From IMG/VR virus record IMGVR_UViG_3300031227_000322, positions 1 to 27,716 of that record: a DNA stretch of 27,716 bases. One strand, written 5' to 3'. Within the stretch, counting starts at the first letter, position 1; every line of letters starts with the position of its first letter. A program made the position numbers and the translations under genes. Shown piece after piece: positions 12,466-20,258 of the stretch. The stretch is from a virus. The notes beneath the pieces are model-generated. The model saw only the letters and a list, made by a program, of their open reading frames with translations, had not been told where the DNA came from and searched no databases.

Positions 12466-12515
12466 TTCAGCTGTGGATATACTAGCATGACTCTATATCT
12501 TTGTATATAGCTGAA
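12466..12515 (-). promoter_or_regulatory. Imperfect palindrome in the leader/promoter of the 12124-12438 gene
   Basis: TTCAGCT (12466-12472) pairs with AGCTGAA (12509-12515), and ATATAC (12477-12482) with GTATAT (12503-12508), with a four-base bulge. It sits just upstream of the SD of the left gene in AT-rich DNA, so it could be an operator or a leader hairpin. Confidence 0.5.
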
Positions 12516-12688
12516 ATGTTTTTTTCTATGTTTCTTTTTATACGTCCCAGGCGGTCACAAAACAACACGCCGAATCATACTAGCTTGCCACCACTACAAG
12601 CGACCTGACCTCTCTATGTTTATGCATACTGACACTATCACTTCACAAGCTAGAGCATAGCGTGGCATAGGCATAGGCGAAGGCACAC

Positions 12689-12742
12689 AAGGGCAAGGGC
12701 AAGGGCAAGGGCAAGGGCAAGGGCAAGGGCAAGGGCAAGGGC
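12689..12742 (+). repeat. (AAGGGC)9 hexamer array, G-quadruplex candidate
   Basis: Nine uninterrupted copies of AAGGGC, followed by AAGGGG. Read as (GGGCAA)n, this is nine G3 tracts with three-base loops on the plus strand, enough for two intramolecular G-quadruplexes; its form resembles telomere repeats. It lies between the divergent arms, where a replication origin or transcription switch is expected. Confidence 0.9.
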
Positions 12743-13167
12743 AAGGGGCTTGCTTCATGCATAGCAGCATCGCAGAGGATAGCCACGCGAAGCTTTCGCC
12801 CCTTGCTTAAGTCCTTGCAACGCAACAGCTTAGCACTAGGCCACAGCAAGGAGGCAGGGGACCCCCAAGCCAGGGCTGAGCGCAAAGCAGGAGAGGCAAG
12901 GGGGAGCTGTCCCCTCTCTCGCCAAGCCGTTATGCCTACGCAACTTAGCCTACCCTGCTCATGCCTTAGCCAATGCCCCCAAGCCCCCATGCTTTGCAGG
13001 GCCAGGGAACAGGCTCATATCTGATGTTAGGCTGTACGGCATATTATGTAAGTGATTGGTTGGTAGGTACTTAGTTTTTTGGCAAAGTAGCCTAACACGT
13101 TTGCAGTGCCCCGGCGGGGGATTGGCGGGGGAAGGGAGCAACTGACGTGGGGATGTGGGAATTGGAC

Positions 13168-13215
13168 AGACGAGAATGGTCTACTAGCCCTAGGGTTAGA
13201 CGCTGTTTTCGTCTA
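13168..13215. promoter_or_regulatory. Palindromic operator sites O1 and O2
   Basis: O1 (13168-13183) reads AGACGAGAATGGTCTA and matches all but the first base of the 17-base site inside the promoter at 13264. O2 (13197-13215) is TAGACG-N7-CGTCTA, the same half sites with wider spacing. A half site, GTCTA, lies at 13240-13244. Together with the promoter site they look like a cooperative repressor-binding array. Confidence 0.65.
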
Positions 13216-13254
13216 CTAAGGGGGTCTGAGGATGAAATAGTCTACATCAAGGGG

Positions 13255-13284
13255 TTGACATAGTAGACGAGAATGGTCTATTAT
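13255..13284 (+). promoter_or_regulatory. Sigma-70 promoter of the right arm, leaderless start
   Basis: The -35 box TTGACA (13255-13260) is exact consensus, the -10 box TATTAT (13279-13284) differs by one base, and the spacer is 18 bases. Transcription would start about seven bases after the -10, at or within a base of the ATG at 13291. No SD precedes that ATG, so the message is probably leaderless. Confidence 0.82.
13264..13280. promoter_or_regulatory. Operator TAGAC-N7-GTCTA inside the promoter spacer
   Basis: A 17-base palindrome lying almost entirely between -35 and -10. Its inner bases are identical to those of O1 at 13168. A protein bound here would block RNA polymerase, so the right arm is probably under repressor control. 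Confidence 0.7.
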
Positions 13285-13290
13285 AGCCAC

Positions 13291-13500
13291 ATGACACAGA
13301 GCACCAACAAGAGGAAGTGGGAGTATGATACGAATGTCATCGCTGCTGCAACCGGACAATCGGTGGAGGTGGTCAGGGATCACAAGCAGGGGAGGGTGGT
13401 TGACGGGAAGATGGTCACGCCTCCACGATTCAATCCTGATGATTTTGTGAGTGTGTGTCGATACGTTATGAGTAGGATATTGGAAAGGGAAGCACGATGA
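13291..13500 (+). CDS. Small putative HTH protein (69 aa), first gene of the right arm
   Basis: A 69-residue protein starting MTQSTNKRKWEYDTNVIAAA. The segment NVIAAATGQSVEVVRDHKQG may be a helix-turn-helix. A longer in-frame ATG at 13273 would overlap the -10 box and is excluded; the ATG at 13291 lies six bases after the -10, giving a leaderless message. The stop overlaps the next start by ATGA. Its place right behind operator sites makes autoregulation plausible (inference). Confidence 0.78.
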   Translation: MTQSTNKRKWEYDTNVIAAATGQSVEVVRDHKQGRVVDGKMVTPPRFNPDDFVSVCRYVMSRILEREAR

Positions 13501-13745
13501 AACCAGTGAAATTCAAAGAAGCAAATATGACCTACGCAGAGAATCAGCCGGAGTACCTGCCTTTGCCGGTGCATAAAACCAAGGAAGGCGAAGTCATCTC
13601 ATGCTGGAAGCTCTCGCTCATGGAGCGGCTGAGAGTGCTCTTCGCGGGGAATGTGTGGCTGAGCAGCCTTACATTCAACAAGTCGCTCCAGCCACAGTTC
13701 ATCACTGTAAAGAAATCTGACATGTTTGAGAAGGAGACACCATGA
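13497..13745 (+). CDS. Conserved phage protein of unknown function (82 aa)
   Basis: An 82-residue protein that follows a pattern common in small phage proteins: MKPVKFKEANMTYAENQPEY, then LPLPVHKTKEGEVISCWKLS, MERLRVLFAGNVWLSSLTFN and KSLQPQFITVKKSD. The family ('...LPvhr...G.vvscWkLs..ERl.vLf.GkiWl..ltF..pLqPq') has no assigned function. It follows the first gene by an ATGA overlap and is translated by coupling. Confidence 0.8.
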   Translation: MKPVKFKEANMTYAENQPEYLPLPVHKTKEGEVISCWKLSLMERLRVLFAGNVWLSSLTFNKSLQPQFITVKKSDMFEKETP

Positions 13746-13909
13746 ACTGGCTCATCCTCGCCTTAGCAAAGCATATGCTCGCCCGACGCCTCAAGCGCAT
13801 GGGCGGCACCTTGCTCGGCATCACAGCTTTCAAGGGAGCTACTACGCTTGGCATGGTCAAGGATATACACAAGCATCTGGACGTAGTAGAGAAAGAGGAG
13901 AGATCATGA
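13742..13909 (+). CDS. Small amphipathic protein (55 aa)
   Basis: A 55-residue frame starting MNWLILALAKHMLARRLKRM, then GGTLLGITAFKGATTLGMVK and an acidic end. The first 12 residues and GGTLLGITAF are hydrophobic, so it may associate with membrane. AAGGAGACACC precedes the ATG, which overlaps the upstream stop. No family recognised. Confidence 0.66.
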   Translation: MNWLILALAKHMLARRLKRMGGTLLGITAFKGATTLGMVKDIHKHLDVVEKEERS

Positions 13910-13980
13910 GAACAATAACGCACATCGCCCTGCTCGCCCTCGCATTAGCCATAGTCTTGGCGCTTATGGGGGTCGCATAA
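13906..13980 (+). CDS. 24-residue single-span membrane peptide
   Basis: MRTITHIALLALALAIVLAL then MGVA: one hydrophobic helix with Arg/His near the start. GAGGAGAGATC precedes the ATG, the ATG overlaps the upstream stop (ATGA) and the stop overlaps the next start (TAATG). The tight overlaps make a real gene likely despite its size. It could be a holin-like or regulatory membrane peptide (inference). Confidence 0.6.
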   Translation: MRTITHIALLALALAIVLALMGVA

Positions 13981-14243
13981 TGAAAGAACACATAGCACTC
14001 GAAGCCCAAGCCCTCGACCGAGCCCATGCTGATCTCAAGCGTGACGGCATCAAATGCCACCGCATAGCACGCGAAGGCAAGATCAGGGGCGGAGTCCGCG
14101 GGGATTGGCAGGGCTGGCCATTCATGGTGTGGGTGGATTTCCAAGGCACGGCCAAGGCATTCGCTGCCGTGGTGGTGACAAGGTACAAGAGCAGGGATTG
14201 GGCATTCAAGGCACCGCACGAGGTGCTGAGGCAGGAGGGGTGA
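13980..14243 (+). CDS. Hypothetical protein (87 aa)
   Basis: An 87-residue basic, Trp-rich protein starting MKEHIALEAQALDRAHADLK. The later part (KIRGGVRGDWQGWPFMVWVD; FAAVVVTRYKSRDWAFKAPH) has alternating strands. It has start/stop overlaps on both sides. No family recognised. Confidence 0.72.
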   Translation: MKEHIALEAQALDRAHADLKRDGIKCHRIAREGKIRGGVRGDWQGWPFMVWVDFQGTAKAFAAVVVTRYKSRDWAFKAPHEVLRQEG

Positions 14244-14437
14244 TGATTACAATGAAAGAGGTTAAAGACATATTGATGAAGGTCATACCTGGAGATGGGT
14301 ATAGACTTTTTCCGCAAACCGAAAAGGCCGAGGTGATATGCATGGCCGGAACTTCCCGCTATGTAGGGACCGAATACCTCGATCTCGCCATGACTAAAAT
14401 GCGCGAGATGGGGCTCTCCTTTCGGTTTTCGAGATGA
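14243..14437 (+). CDS. Hypothetical protein (64 aa)
   Basis: A 64-residue frame starting MITMKEVKDILMKVIPGDGY and ending REMGLSFRFSR. GGAGGGGTG precedes the ATG, which shares its A with the upstream stop (TGATG). A longer frame opening at 14054 overlaps the upstream gene and has no SD. The stop overlaps the next start by ATGA. Not recognised. Confidence 0.68.
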   Translation: MITMKEVKDILMKVIPGDGYRLFPQTEKAEVICMAGTSRYVGTEYLDLAMTKMREMGLSFRFSR

Positions 14438-15531
14438 CCGTTCATATAAGGGCTCAGACTGATATCTATGACAGATATAAGAATGGCGAGCCCTCGGAAT
14501 GTGACACCTATGCTGAGGAATGGTTGCATCGCAAGGCTATAAATTCGATTGAAGATACCGACCCATGGAAACTCAAACACAATATGATAGCCCCATTCAA
14601 ACGCAAAGACAGGATGACAAATTCCCAGCACGCCTTCATCCGGCGCTTGCTTGGCATACCGAACAACGGCCTTGTCCCTCGCTGCAAGCACAAGGTATCC
14701 AGCTTCGTGAAGCGATGCGAAGAGCTTGGCGATTTCTCACACAGCAGCAAGCGCCACATATGCAGGCAATGCAGGTGTAAAAAAGCTGCTGGCTTTGGAA
14801 CCAAGGGAGATTGGTATGGGATAGGCGAGAACACAGGGCATTATGGCTGTGGTCTATGCAGGGAGCATGAAGCGACTATGCCAAGGCATAAAGCCCTGGA
14901 GATCGCTGCGTGGGATATGTGGACGATCAGATACTATGGAGAGCAAATGATAGATGTAACAGGTTATGAAGATAATGTATCGCTAGAGGCAACGAATGCT
15001 TCGATAAGGATCGAGGCACGCAAGGAGCTTGTTGTTGTTTACGACAGCCTCAAGGAGTTGACTGAGAACCTTGTACCGAAGGACACGCTGAAGATTGTCG
15101 CAGTCTTGGAGCAGCTTGAAGAAACTGTAAAACAAATGCAGTTCGTTGACCCTGAACAGGGTGAGAAGATCATTCAGGTGCTTCAGTCAAAGATTCTTGA
15201 GCGCACCAATCTCACTGAATACCAGAAGGGCATTCTAGTTCCACTCAGTACAAAGACTGAGATCGAGCTGAAGAATGCCACAGCCAAGACGGTAAGCGGT
15301 ATCAAGATCAATGATTTTAAGCTTGAATCAAATAGCTATCTGCACAAGGATGAACTGGACAAGAGGATGGATATGCACCTTTCTATTCAGAAAAGAGCGC
15401 TTCAGAAGCATCGGGAACTGATGGCCAACTTTAAGGATGGCGATCAAGATCCTGACGAAGTCGCGTATCAATGGGCGGTAGGCGAATTGATTCTAGTCTG
15501 GGACAATGCGCAAACAGGAGCTAAGAAATAA
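14434..15531 (+). CDS. Cys/His-rich protein upstream of the large terminase; possible small terminase subunit
   Basis: A 365-residue protein. The N-terminal half has a zinc-binding pattern: CKH (84-86), C95, H108-C110-x2-C113-x-C115 and CGLC-x2-H (139-145). The C-terminal half is a long charged helical region (VVVYDSLKELTENLVPKDTL, VLEQLEETVKQMQFVDPEQG) suitable for oligomerisation. In tailed phages the gene before terL is usually terS, whose product recognises packaging sites, and helical C-termini are typical; zinc-ribbon N-termini are unusual for it. The assignment rests on position. ATGA overlap upstream, TAATG overlap with the terminase gene. Confidence 0.45.
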   Translation: MTVHIRAQTDIYDRYKNGEPSECDTYAEEWLHRKAINSIEDTDPWKLKHNMIAPFKRKDRMTNSQHAFIRRLLGIPNNGLVPRCKHKVSSFVKRCEELGDFSHSSKRHICRQCRCKKAAGFGTKGDWYGIGENTGHYGCGLCREHEATMPRHKALEIAAWDMWTIRYYGEQMIDVTGYEDNVSLEATNASIRIEARKELVVVYDSLKELTENLVPKDTLKIVAVLEQLEETVKQMQFVDPEQGEKIIQVLQSKILERTNLTEYQKGILVPLSTKTEIELKNATAKTVSGIKINDFKLESNSYLHKDELDKRMDMHLSIQKRALQKHRELMANFKDGDQDPDEVAYQWAVGELILVWDNAQTGAKK

Positions 15532-17474
15532 TGGAGATCCTCTCCAGCGTTGCTAAGCATATCAGAGATGCTGCAGATCTGAAACATGACAAGCATTTAT
15601 TTTACATGTTCGAGCCTTGGAATGTTGCGAAGCGAAGCGCCGAGATCAAGCGCAAAGCCATCGAGGATGATGCCCAGATATACACAGAGGAGTTCGTTGA
15701 CGTATTCGGCACTGATCCGCACCCATTCCAGACCGGCTACTTCCAGAGCACCAAGAAGATCAGAATACTCCTCGCCGGAAGCTCGACAGGTAAATCAATC
15801 TGCCCCTTGGTAGAGACTGGCATCATGGTTAGCGGTGAACTACCTTATACTTTCAGGTACGACGAAGGTGTGGATACAGGAGTTCCGAGAGTAATATCAA
15901 AAGAGAATATCAGGCGCTTCGGGCGAATAGACTCCAGCAATGGAAAGATCATCGACTACAATGTTAAGCCAAAGCAGGAATCGTCATGGCAGGAATGGAA
16001 TTGCGGAAACATAATGGGAGCTGGGCGGTATCCTCAGGAGAAGATATCAGAGGCTGGCAAGCAGATATGGATAGCCACTATAGCTGAATCGATCAAGAAG
16101 TTCTGGTGGCCCATGCTTGCCAATCCAGAAACAAGAATCCTGCCCGACGCATTCATCGATACGAGCAAGGGCAACAACGGGTACAACATCTCCACCAACA
16201 CAGTCCACTGCATTCGCGGTATGGAGATCTTTATTCTTTCGTTTGAGCAGGGCCACAAGAAATTTGAATCAGTGCGAGCCCATGCCATCGTAGAGGATGA
16301 AGAAACCACAACGCCTGAGCTATTTGCCTCAGCTCAAGAACATGCTCCTGAAGGATACGTCACAATAGCCATGACTCCTCTTGAAGGCATAACGTGGTCA
16401 AGAAAGTTAGTGTTCAATAAGGGTGTTGATGCTGATCGCTTCCACGCCACACAGTACGACTCTCCATATCAGGACAATAAGGAGATCGACAGGAGAAGGA
16501 CTACCTATGCCAAGTGGATCAGGCAGTCGCGTTGCTGGGGCTTATACTCCGAGCAGAGCGGTGAGCCATACTTCAACCGAGCCAAGCTCAACGTGTGGCT
16601 ACAGGCTTACTCAATGAACTATGATCTCGTATCGTTCACACCAAAATCTCAATGGTTCAAAATGAAAGGCAATACACGTATTTCATCCCTCCCTGGGCTT
16701 ATCGACACTGACGTACATAAAAATCCAGCATACGAAAACGAAGAAGCAACTGTTGCATGGAGGATGTATGAAGATCGACTGCCTGGGGTGGGGTATATTC
16801 TCGCAGCAGACGCAGCAGAAGGCGCTGAGATCCCAGAAGAAGCCGGAGATATCAACGCAGCCATGGTGATGCGGCTACCAATAGGCAAAGAGGAACACGC
16901 AAAGATCGTATGCACTATCCGCAGCACCTTGCCTACCAAAGCCTTCGCCAAGGTATGCGCCTTCGCTCTACGCTACTACAACAATGCTATGCTTGCTGCT
17001 GAGTCAGGGCAGGGTGCAGAGAACAAGGCGTTCGAGCTGGAGGTGGAGGATTGGCCTTACTTGTACATGTCAACTGTTACGAGGGATGCTACAGGCACGC
17101 CAAGGCAGAAGCCTGGCTTTGTGATGAAGTCCAATCAGAGACAGGCTATCTTCAAGGAAATCGAAGAATACATCGGAGAGTTCGATGAAGATGAATATCC
17201 TCACATTCCAGACCGGCCTTTGCTGAAAGAATTGGCTGCTGCAGTAAAGGGAAAGAAGGGCAGATGCGATCATGTGAAACGAGGATCTCTTGACACAGGC
17301 ATATGTTTTGGTATATTATTGCACGTAATTAAGCACGATTCCGATCAGATAAAATGCAATTACTTTCCACCGCCAAAGCAAAACAGACGCATCGATCCGC
17401 GTAGGCTCGCCCCTCAAGTGCCTTGCGGATTAGGTATGCTAGGTATGAAGGAGGCTCTCAATGGCAGTTCGTAA
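15531..17474 (+). CDS. terL: Terminase large subunit
   Basis: A 647-residue packaging ATPase-nuclease. Walker A is AGSSTGKS (82-89), Walker B is IVEDEE (253-258) with the catalytic Glu following the Asp, and motif III/coupling is TIAMTPLEG (278-286). The RNase H-like nuclease domain shows LAADAAEG (D427), MLAAESGQG (E491) and KRGSLDTGI (D588), the three expected acidic positions. It cuts concatemeric DNA and pumps it into the prohead through the portal. Length is within the range for large terminases. The next gene's ATG lies 14 bases before this gene's stop and its SD is GGAGG within terL codons. Order terminase-portal-scaffold-capsid is canonical. Confidence 0.93.
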   Translation: MEILSSVAKHIRDAADLKHDKHLFYMFEPWNVAKRSAEIKRKAIEDDAQIYTEEFVDVFGTDPHPFQTGYFQSTKKIRILLAGSSTGKSICPLVETGIMVSGELPYTFRYDEGVDTGVPRVISKENIRRFGRIDSSNGKIIDYNVKPKQESSWQEWNCGNIMGAGRYPQEKISEAGKQIWIATIAESIKKFWWPMLANPETRILPDAFIDTSKGNNGYNISTNTVHCIRGMEIFILSFEQGHKKFESVRAHAIVEDEETTTPELFASAQEHAPEGYVTIAMTPLEGITWSRKLVFNKGVDADRFHATQYDSPYQDNKEIDRRRTTYAKWIRQSRCWGLYSEQSGEPYFNRAKLNVWLQAYSMNYDLVSFTPKSQWFKMKGNTRISSLPGLIDTDVHKNPAYENEEATVAWRMYEDRLPGVGYILAADAAEGAEIPEEAGDINAAMVMRLPIGKEEHAKIVCTIRSTLPTKAFAKVCAFALRYYNNAMLAAESGQGAENKAFELEVEDWPYLYMSTVTRDATGTPRQKPGFVMKSNQRQAIFKEIEEYIGEFDEDEYPHIPDRPLLKELAAAVKGKKGRCDHVKRGSLDTGICFGILLHVIKHDSDQIKCNYFPPPKQNRRIDPRRLAPQVPCGLGMLGMKEALNGSS

Positions 17475-19299
17475 GCCCAGAACATCGACAGGTGACAAAT
17501 TAGTTGACGAGCTAATGGCGCAGTTTGACTTCGCCTTCGGTATAGCTCTTGAAGCATTCGAGCGCATGGAGAGGGTAAACAGGGCATATGGGAACAAGAT
17601 CAACACAGTGCAATGGCCAACGATCTCGGAGATATCTGTTCCACTCACGTTCATTTCTGTAGAAGAACAACTCCCATTTGCTATGAAGTATCTCTTCCCT
17701 CGCAACAGATGGATCGAGCTTATGCCAACGAAGGGAGTAATGGCCACTGACAGGATCGAGTTGATCGAGGACGATTTGAGATACACCCTTCTAACAGAGA
17801 TGCAGGTCCACGATGGAGTGCATAGATCTCTCAAGGACTGCTACAAGTACGGAGTTGGATACGGAGTCATCGACACAGAATGGATCTTACCGGAAGAGCG
17901 CATAGTCAATGAGTTGCTCGTTGGCGGTGAGCGGGTAGATTCGATTCCCACTCTAGGCACCGGTAAGCCTGTGCAGCAAGTCAGCTATGAATACCTTCCA
18001 CCGATCTGCGTAATTCCTATGCCTGATGGAGCGAACGTAGAGCGACCAAACAAAGCCTCTGCTCACTTCGTAGTGAAGCTATATCCAGAATTAAAGTTTC
18101 GGGACATGTATGCCAAGGCAAAGGATGCTGGCAGTCCGCTCGCTGGTGATGTAGACGAGATAGTTCTGGAAGCCAGAAGCCTCAACTTCGATCAGCGCAT
18201 GATCCCTATCAATATTATCGCAGCATTGGCCAACATCAACCTAGCCAAGACCAACGATGCCGACAAGCGAATCCCTGTCATAGTCCCTGTAATAAAATAT
18301 TATGGCGACAACCATCATGTGTGGATGGCAAACGGGAAGGTCAAAATATGGGAGCAGAAGAACAAGTATCAATCCATGCGTAGTGATCTTATCAAATGGT
18401 CTGGATGGCCGGATGGAAACGAATGGTTCCCAATGGGCGTAACCGAAGCTTCTGAGCGATTAGCGTGGGGAACGAACGTCTGGTATAACTCGCTGATCGA
18501 TCTCGCTATGTATCATCTCAATCCTACGCGAGTGCGCAATACGGAGATGATCGACCCGAACAAGCACATAGGCAGAGGCCCAGGCTCCGACGTTGCTGTG
18601 AAAGGCGATGCGACCAAAGCCATAAGCTACATGAAGTTGCCTGAATTCCCGCAGCAGCTTGGCGCTATGGGCGAAACGCTTCAGCATTTCCATGGCATGG
18701 CCAATGCCCAGCCATCAAGCGTGAGCAACGCCTCACCTGGCCTTGTGCGGGGCGGCACCAACGCGCTTGAGACATTGCTTGCCACGACTACCGGAAGGCA
18801 GCTGTTGGCCGGTATAGCGTGCAAGACAGGCGGCATGCAGCCATTGGTGGAGAAGACACTCATCAAACGTCAGCTTTTGGCCGACAAGGAAGGCAGGCCA
18901 TTCGTTGAGAAGTCATACAATGCCGACACCGGAGCACGCGAGTACCATGAGAGGAACGTGACCCTCGATGACTTGAGACATGTATTCAGGGTTTATTTGA
19001 ACCTCCCTGCAGCCCGTATGAACTCAGCAGCATCCTTCGCTGAGCGTTCAGGATACTTCGACAGGGCTCAGCAGAAGCCTGAGTTGTTCGATCAGCGTAA
19101 ACTATACGAGCATCTCACGGACGATTACGAGCTGGTACGAGGCACAATGAAGCCAATCAGCGTGGTCGAGGAGCGCGAGGAGCGTGGTGCTGAGGCAGCT
19201 TTGCAGGTGCGCGAGGCTGAAGGCGTACCTGCTGGAGCACCATCAACGCAGGGTGATCAGGCGCTGGCCGGCGCAGCAGCAATAAGCGGAGAAGCATAA
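17461..19299 (+). CDS. Portal protein
   Basis: A 612-residue protein of portal size directly after terL. Features that fit podovirus-type portals: N-terminal NTVQWPTISEISVPLTFISV with a VEEQLPFAMKYLFPRNRW segment, a central beta/alpha body (VIKYYGDNHHVWMANGKVKI), a helical LLATTTGRQLL segment, and an acidic, low-complexity C-terminal tail (VVEEREERGAEAALQVREAE). It forms the dodecameric DNA channel at a head vertex and serves as the docking site for the terminase. GAAGGAGGCTC precedes the ATG. The assignment rests on size, order and general pattern, not a single motif. Confidence 0.82.
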   Translation: MAVRKPRTSTGDKLVDELMAQFDFAFGIALEAFERMERVNRAYGNKINTVQWPTISEISVPLTFISVEEQLPFAMKYLFPRNRWIELMPTKGVMATDRIELIEDDLRYTLLTEMQVHDGVHRSLKDCYKYGVGYGVIDTEWILPEERIVNELLVGGERVDSIPTLGTGKPVQQVSYEYLPPICVIPMPDGANVERPNKASAHFVVKLYPELKFRDMYAKAKDAGSPLAGDVDEIVLEARSLNFDQRMIPINIIAALANINLAKTNDADKRIPVIVPVIKYYGDNHHVWMANGKVKIWEQKNKYQSMRSDLIKWSGWPDGNEWFPMGVTEASERLAWGTNVWYNSLIDLAMYHLNPTRVRNTEMIDPNKHIGRGPGSDVAVKGDATKAISYMKLPEFPQQLGAMGETLQHFHGMANAQPSSVSNASPGLVRGGTNALETLLATTTGRQLLAGIACKTGGMQPLVEKTLIKRQLLADKEGRPFVEKSYNADTGAREYHERNVTLDDLRHVFRVYLNLPAARMNSAASFAERSGYFDRAQQKPELFDQRKLYEHLTDDYELVRGTMKPISVVEEREERGAEAALQVREAEGVPAGAPSTQGDQALAGAAAISGEA

Positions 19300-19550
19300 T
19301 GGGAACTGACTTTATTGATGTCGAGTTGCAGTTACTGAGGGAAGAGAACATAAGGCTAAACAGACTGGAAAGGGACTCATACAGAACTGAAGAGGCGGAG
19401 TATCTGAGGAAGGCGAATGAAGAACTGAGGAAGAAGCATGACCAACCAAAGTCGGCTCTACTTCAGTTTATGACAAGCAAGGCAAAGAAGTTGGGATTCA
19501 CAATACAAACAGGAGGACAGCATGAAGCAGACAGTAGAGTTTTTGGTTAA
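19299..19550 (+). CDS. Small coiled-coil protein (83 aa)
   Basis: An 83-residue helical, charged protein (MGTDFIDVELQLLREENIRL then NRLERDSYRTEEAEYLRKAN), predicted to be mostly coiled coil over residues 8-50. The ATG overlaps the portal stop (TAATG). Position between portal and scaffold suggests a head-assembly or connector-associated role. No family recognised. Confidence 0.7.
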   Translation: MGTDFIDVELQLLREENIRLNRLERDSYRTEEAEYLRKANEELRKKHDQPKSALLQFMTSKAKKLGFTIQTGGQHEADSRVFG

Positions 19551-19821
19551 GGGAATAGGAAACCTCGGCTTAGGAGTTGCAAAGGCATTGCTCGCAGATC
19601 TTTCAGCTGTGGCCAGAAATCATGGCTTCAATCAGATCAACGAAGGCACAAGCCTTGAGCCTGGCGTGCTTAACGGCGAATTCGCATATGAGCCCGGCAT
19701 TGCCGCTCCGCCTGAGAAGCCGGTAGCAAAAGCCAAGGCGAAAGCTAAGCCGAAGGCTAAGGCGAAGGCCAAGGTTGCTAAGAAAACCGCGAAGGCGAAA
19801 GGAACTGCGAAGAAGAAATGA
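19522..19821 (+). CDS. Protein with Lys/Ala-rich histone-H1-like tail (99 aa)
   Basis: A 99-residue protein. Residues 1-60 form a small ordered part (MKQTVEFLVKGIGNLGLGVA, KALLADLSAVARNHGFNQIN). Residues 68-99 are alternating Lys/Ala (PVAKAKAKAKPKAKAKAKVA, KKTAKAKGTAKKK), like the C-terminal tails of bacterial and phage histone-H1-like proteins. Such tails bind DNA without sequence preference, so DNA condensation in the capsid is possible (inference). AGGAGGACAGC precedes the ATG; it overlaps its neighbours by 29 and 4 bases. Confidence 0.72.
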   Translation: MKQTVEFLVKGIGNLGLGVAKALLADLSAVARNHGFNQINEGTSLEPGVLNGEFAYEPGIAAPPEKPVAKAKAKAKPKAKAKAKVAKKTAKAKGTAKKK

Positions 19822-20258
19822 ATGAGAAGTCGCTCCAAGCTATGGATAATGATGGGTTGAAGCTTGAGGCGCGAGAGCTGGATAGGCAGACAGGGCATGA
19901 AACTGAATACGAAGCCCTGAAACTTATACCTCATGGTCAGTTTCTGCTGAAGGAATTGAAGCTGAGGAAAGCTTACGCTCTTGCATGCTACAAGCATATC
20001 GATCCGGCGCATGAGCATGCACTGGTTGCGCTCATGGCGATTCAAAGCGCGGAGATAGAGGCGGAGCACTGGATCAACCGCATAGAGAATAGCGGTGATC
20101 GACTGGAAGAACTTAACGCTCGGCGGGAGACTTTGGCGAAGATTGCTGCTTTCCGTAAGAAGGAAGCAGATAGCGGTCCTCACTTTATGCCAGAGGCGCT
20201 GAGAAAGGATAGAGAAAATGACACCCGAACAAGAAAAAGAACTGATGAAGAAGGTTGA
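19818..20258 (+). CDS. Helical hypothetical head-module protein (146 aa)
   Basis: A 146-residue, almost wholly helical protein (MNEKSLQAMDNDGLKLEARE; ALVALMAIQSAEIEAEHWIN; RLEELNARRETLAKIAAFRK) with a charged C-terminus. ATGA overlap upstream and a 41-base overlap with the next gene, which starts in a different frame. Its place just before the scaffold-like protein suggests a role in prohead assembly. Not recognised. Confidence 0.7.
   Translation: MNEKSLQAMDNDGLKLEARELDRQTGHETEYEALKLIPHGQFLLKELKLRKAYALACYKHIDPAHEHALVALMAIQSAEIEAEHWINRIENSGDRLEELNARRETLAKIAAFRKKEADSGPHFMPEALRKDRENDTRTRKRTDEEG

Larger units (their letters stand above)
12439..13254. other. Divergent intergenic control region
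   Basis: About 815 bases between the minus-strand 12124-12438 gene and the plus-strand arm. From left to right: the leader and AT-rich promoter zone of the left gene (12447-12530), runs of A and T, the (GGGCAA)9 array (12689-12742), a GC-rich stretch with further G-runs and a hairpin-forming GGGG...CCCC segment (about 12895-12930), an eight-base inverted repeat GTTAGGCT/AGCCTAAC (13026-13033/13089-13096), another G-run cluster (about 13112-13137) and the palindromic operators from 13168. No convincing protein gene was found on either strand. Confidence 0.6.

Noticed and set aside
12643-12990. Minus-strand ORF with a Leu-Pro repeat
   Set aside because: The LPLPLP repeat is only the translation of the (GGGCAA) hexamers; no SD or promoter supports it.
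12803-13024. Plus-strand ORF of 73 residues in the intergenic region
   Set aside because: Starts with a non-ATG codon without SD, runs through G-rich non-coding DNA and has no protein-like pattern.
13026-13096. Inverted repeat GTTAGGCT/AGCCTAAC
   Set aside because: The arms are eight bases and 55 bases apart, so it is weak evidence for a specific structure; recorded in the region entry only.
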